From Winogradskyella ursingii (lineage in GTDB: Bacteria; Bacteroidota; Bacteroidia; Flavobacteriales; Flavobacteriaceae), in contig NZ_JABFDH010000002.1 in NCBI RefSeq assembly GCF_013403975.1, positions 62,001 to 126,000 on the forward strand: a stretch of DNA of 64,000 nt. Direction: 5' to 3'. The notes below the pieces were generated by a model. It saw nothing but the letters and a program-made list of their open reading frames with translations, was not told the DNA's origin and searched no databases. Numbering within the stretch: position 1 is the first letter of the stretch; the number at the start of each line of letters is the position of its first letter. Of this stretch, positions 62,601 to 64,000 are shown in pieces. The position numbers were made by a program, and so were the translations under genes.

Positions 62601-62843
62601 CATCAGTTTCATCAATTTTTTTATGCCTTTTGGATCTACATCAATTTTTTCACTATAAGCTCGGGAAAGTATATAATCGAATCCTTTCACCGACAATAAT
62701 TTTGCCATTGGATGTTGCTGTGCGTATAGTTCTTTTATATAACTAGCACCTTGTTTTTGCACATCCTTAAAATCTAACTTTTGCTCAATAGCTATTTGCT
62801 TTAAAGCTTCTTGAAATTTATGATGTTCAATAATATGATCCAT
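59613..62843 (-). CDS. PlsB-like acyltransferase / HAD-IB phosphatase / PlsC-like acyltransferase fusion
   Basis: The 1076-residue protein has three catalytic parts. Residues ~1-270 are a glycerol-3-phosphate acyltransferase of the PlsB type, with HKTYLD (92-97), FIRR (137-140) and EGTRSRTGK (171-179). About 280-600 is the PlsB-like C-terminal domain plus a coiled linker. About 624-820 is a HAD-IB hydrolase, with FFDLDRT (628-634), IISAATT (731-737) and YTDSIEDFPLL (798-808). About 895-1076 is a second acyltransferase, NHQSAAD (917-923) and PEGTRSG (989-995). Together it could acylate glycerol-3-phosphate twice, with a phosphatase of unknown substrate between. It is 4 bases from gpsA and 6 from the hydrolase gene. 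The frame is continuous. Confidence 0.9.
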   Translation of the reverse strand: MDHIIEHHKFQEALKQIAIEQKLDFKDVQKQGASYIKELYAQQHPMAKLLSVKGFDYILSRAYSEKIDVDPKGIKKLMKLMQKNSVAFIMTHKTYLDTLVLISTLARYGMPIPYSFGGSNLAFPGLKQLGNNAGLIFIRRSFKDNVIYKAALRHYISTIIDEGDHLTWNIEGTRSRTGKIIYPQMGILKYIKEGELQSSRPIKYVPVSIVYDLIPDVKQMTEEGKGQEKKAENVKEALSYIKKLGNDYGRAAIRFGDPVEIDGDQQAIIPDMEEDSYVDKNTLPRFAFEVIHRANAITPVTTVSLVCHALLNDFALTKKEIEFKVNKLMTYIGQKKEDVLIDRGKKIGVTIQSALNLLQGAGIVQKSRAGQRAQYSLLATEYLPATYYANMASGHLYHQAFIEMALVKIKDDQSSNRITNFWEEIMRLRNLFKFEFFYTNKPKFSSEIETELARFDKNWRAILADPKGEVSKLLKTQDLFVSRAILLSYLEADKVVCHALNSWDTDDDFNDDDFIELAMFKGKELHWQSKITRLDSVSKPFLINALRFAKNANLVPVDRKIDYDSLESWKNQLEDLSERLVYLKQIETIQDKKGLKNRTKEETLVPDSLYNKNNEKEIVEEGPHITAFFDLDRTLINDFSAKKFMTTRLFSGKTTAKEYLTQFATAVIFATGNRDFEVLTKIAALGVKGIAESAFTELGEQVFTDYLQETIYPESRELIEKHLSKGHKIVIISAATTYQIQPIAKALGINDIYATEMELRNGKFTGRVSEMCWGEGKARAARKFAKKNNTDLSKSYFYTDSIEDFPLLKIVGNPVATNPDQRLSQMAFENNWPILRFDEPNEKPVVNGFRTALAAASIYPSAVKGLFKGAMTMSRQEAANTTFSSIGDLGSKMAGLEIAVKGKHNLEEIRPAVFCFNHQSAADFFIIMKLIRHDFTGVAKKELEKTPVGPIFKALGAIYVDRANKEKAIEAMQPAVEALKSGVSVAIAPEGTRSGSKTLGQFKKGAFHLAMQAGVPIIPIVIKNAYMAMPKGSSMFKPTHIEVVVLDPVDTSLWKLKNMNKHIEDVRNLYLNELEN

Positions 62844-62849
62844 GACTGA

Positions 62850-64000
62850 TTATTTTACGACTGGCCTGATTGACTTATTATTTTTAAGCGCTTTTCTTGC
62901 TTTGTTCCAAAAATTAGGATACAAAAAGCGTTCGATATTTGAGCCCACATTCCTCAATTTCTTACCTTGAATATTTGCACTGAGCATATTGGCCGTTACC
63001 AATAATACGCTTACATTGGCGCCCAATCCGGAATGGCTTCCAAATACTTCAATATTTTTTATATCCTTACGGGAGGTTTCCGCTTCCATACAATGTTTCC
63101 ATGGCACCAAACCGTCAGTCTTTGTATATATACATGTTACAGGCACAATTGGTATCGGCTCGAGTTCTGCTAAAAATCGTTCGTTTCTTTCTTTTAGTGA
63201 TTTTCCTCTAAAAAATTCCAACAGACCATAAACTGGTGTTTTCATATCCATAACTCCCCATATGGGCGAACCAATAGTTAAGATTTGTTCCACTTGATCT
63301 GGATGTCTATTTGCCATGATTTTAGCAAATATGCCACCACCACTCCAACCGACGATACTTACTTTTTCTCCATGTTTTTCATAAATATCATGTAGTTTTT
63401 CTTCTAATCGTGGTATGTAGTGCGACTTGACCATATTAAATCCCAAGTCCCATTTGTAGGTCGTAAATCCTAATGATTTCAAATATTTTCTAACAAAAGA
63501 TGTTGAATTATCATCACCTAAATAAGGAGGGATTAATAACACAGGCTTACCTTTACTTTTTATACGTTTGGGGATAAAAGGATAGAAACAATAAATTGAC
63601 GACCACTCTAACAATGATCGTGATTCCATAATCATATTGAATAATGGTGGTTGCGGAATTTTTTTATTAATTGAGGTGATTTCTTGTTTAAAACGTTCCA
63701 CAATTGAATTAGTGTATTTGATCTCCTCTTGGTCATCACCACCTGAAAGATTTTCAGCAATACCCTCCAAAATAGTTTCTAAAGTTATATAGTTTCTGCT
63801 AGATCCCAATTCTTCACAAACTAAAATGGTTTCTGCAAGTAAAAGCTCTATATTTTCATGTTCATCTTTATTAATTGCATTAATTAATATGTTGATTTCA
63901 TTCTCAAAAGGGTGTTCTATTATTTGTTTTCTCGTTAGTTCTTTAGCTTCTTTTAATGTTTTACCATTTAACATGCCCAGGGCCACTGCCAAACGTGAAA
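62850..64000 (-). CDS. Alpha/beta hydrolase, 5' end outside the window (partial)
   Basis: The frame is open to the right edge; the most internal apparent start (63992) is a TTG, so the real start is probably beyond the window. At least 383 residues are visible. The nucleophile elbow is IVGWSGGGIFAKIM. Asp in KTDGLVPW and His in GSHSGLGANV complete a serine-hydrolase triad. The segment LLIPPYLGDD resembles PHA-synthase-like or lipase-like folds. It lies 6 bases upstream of the acyltransferase fusion on the same strand. A role in acyl-ester metabolism is a reasonable inference from context; the substrate is unknown. Confidence 0.75.
   Translation of the reverse strand, partial: SRLAVALGMLNGKTLKEAKELTRKQIIEHPFENEINILINAINKDEHENIELLLAETILVCEELGSSRNYITLETILEGIAENLSGGDDQEEIKYTNSIVERFKQEITSINKKIPQPPLFNMIMESRSLLEWSSIYCFYPFIPKRIKSKGKPVLLIPPYLGDDNSTSFVRKYLKSLGFTTYKWDLGFNMVKSHYIPRLEEKLHDIYEKHGEKVSIVGWSGGGIFAKIMANRHPDQVEQILTIGSPIWGVMDMKTPVYGLLEFFRGKSLKERNERFLAELEPIPIVPVTCIYTKTDGLVPWKHCMEAETSRKDIKNIEVFGSHSGLGANVSVLLVTANMLSANIQGKKLRNVGSNIERFLYPNFWNKARKALKNNKSIRPVVK

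Noticed and set aside
1..64000. tRNA, rRNA, CRISPR, insertion sequence or prophage genes
   Set aside because: I checked the intergenic gaps for TPsiC-like arms, direct-repeat arrays and terminal inverted repeats, and the proteins for transposase and phage motifs. None was convincing.

Overview
The window looks like chromosomal DNA of a member of the Flavobacteriaceae (Bacteroidota), AT-rich and densely packed. The evidence is a GldA-type gliding ABC ATPase, a type IX secretion sorting domain, GLPGLI-family and DUF3857 proteins, a two-gene MetH, a DnaG whose zinc-ribbon ligands are replaced, and promoter-like TAnnTTTG boxes. No rRNA, tRNA, CRISPR array, insertion sequence or prophage gene was found, so this is core rather than accessory DNA. 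Both ends cut genes: the tail of a probable response regulator at the left, and the 5' part of an alpha/beta hydrolase gene at the right.

Layout. 1-16 kb, mostly minus strand: dnaG; an ECF sigma / anti-sigma / outer-membrane-protein operon; rlmN with a polyprenyl diphosphate synthase; queA and aroA; a MazG-like pyrophosphohydrolase behind two DUF3857 transglutaminase-like proteins; and rsgA-dtd-membrane hydrolase, which are translationally coupled. 16.6-20.7 kb: an aromatic amino-acid operon (prephenate dehydratase, aminotransferase, prephenate dehydrogenase, DAHP synthase/chorismate mutase). In front of it is a 21-codon leader peptide loaded with Tyr, Trp and Phe codons, then mutually exclusive antiterminator and terminator hairpins. 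20.8-24.7 kb: gldA, a lipoprotein, a DUF2807 lipoprotein, an acyloxyacyl hydrolase-like protein and a 31-codon small membrane ORF.

24.8-36.4 kb: a methionine regulon. metY, metX, hom, metZ, split metH and metF run on the minus strand behind a SAM-I riboswitch with its terminator. metK runs the opposite way behind a different, structured leader that I cannot assign to a known riboswitch class. 36.4-46.5 kb: an M28 peptidase, then an outer-membrane beta-barrel protein, three tandem GLPGLI paralogues and a small secreted protein. These diverge from a histidine kinase / response regulator pair. The divergent promoter region holds three GTTAAC boxes at an exact 10-bp period, and related GTTAAAC boxes recur inside the GLPGLI cluster, so a regulated envelope system of unknown function is the best novelty candidate.

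46.5-64 kb: a secreted propeller-like protein, a deoxynucleoside kinase, ppk1, an App1-type phosphatase, a large protein with both a lipobox and a T9SS tail, a DUF4010/MgtC membrane protein, membrane and soluble pyrophosphatases, gpsA, and a 1076-residue three-part fusion (PlsB-like acyltransferase, HAD phosphatase, PlsC-like acyltransferase) next to an alpha/beta hydrolase. gpsA and the fusion together could take dihydroxyacetone phosphate to phosphatidic acid.

All functional calls come from motif reading; no database search was run.
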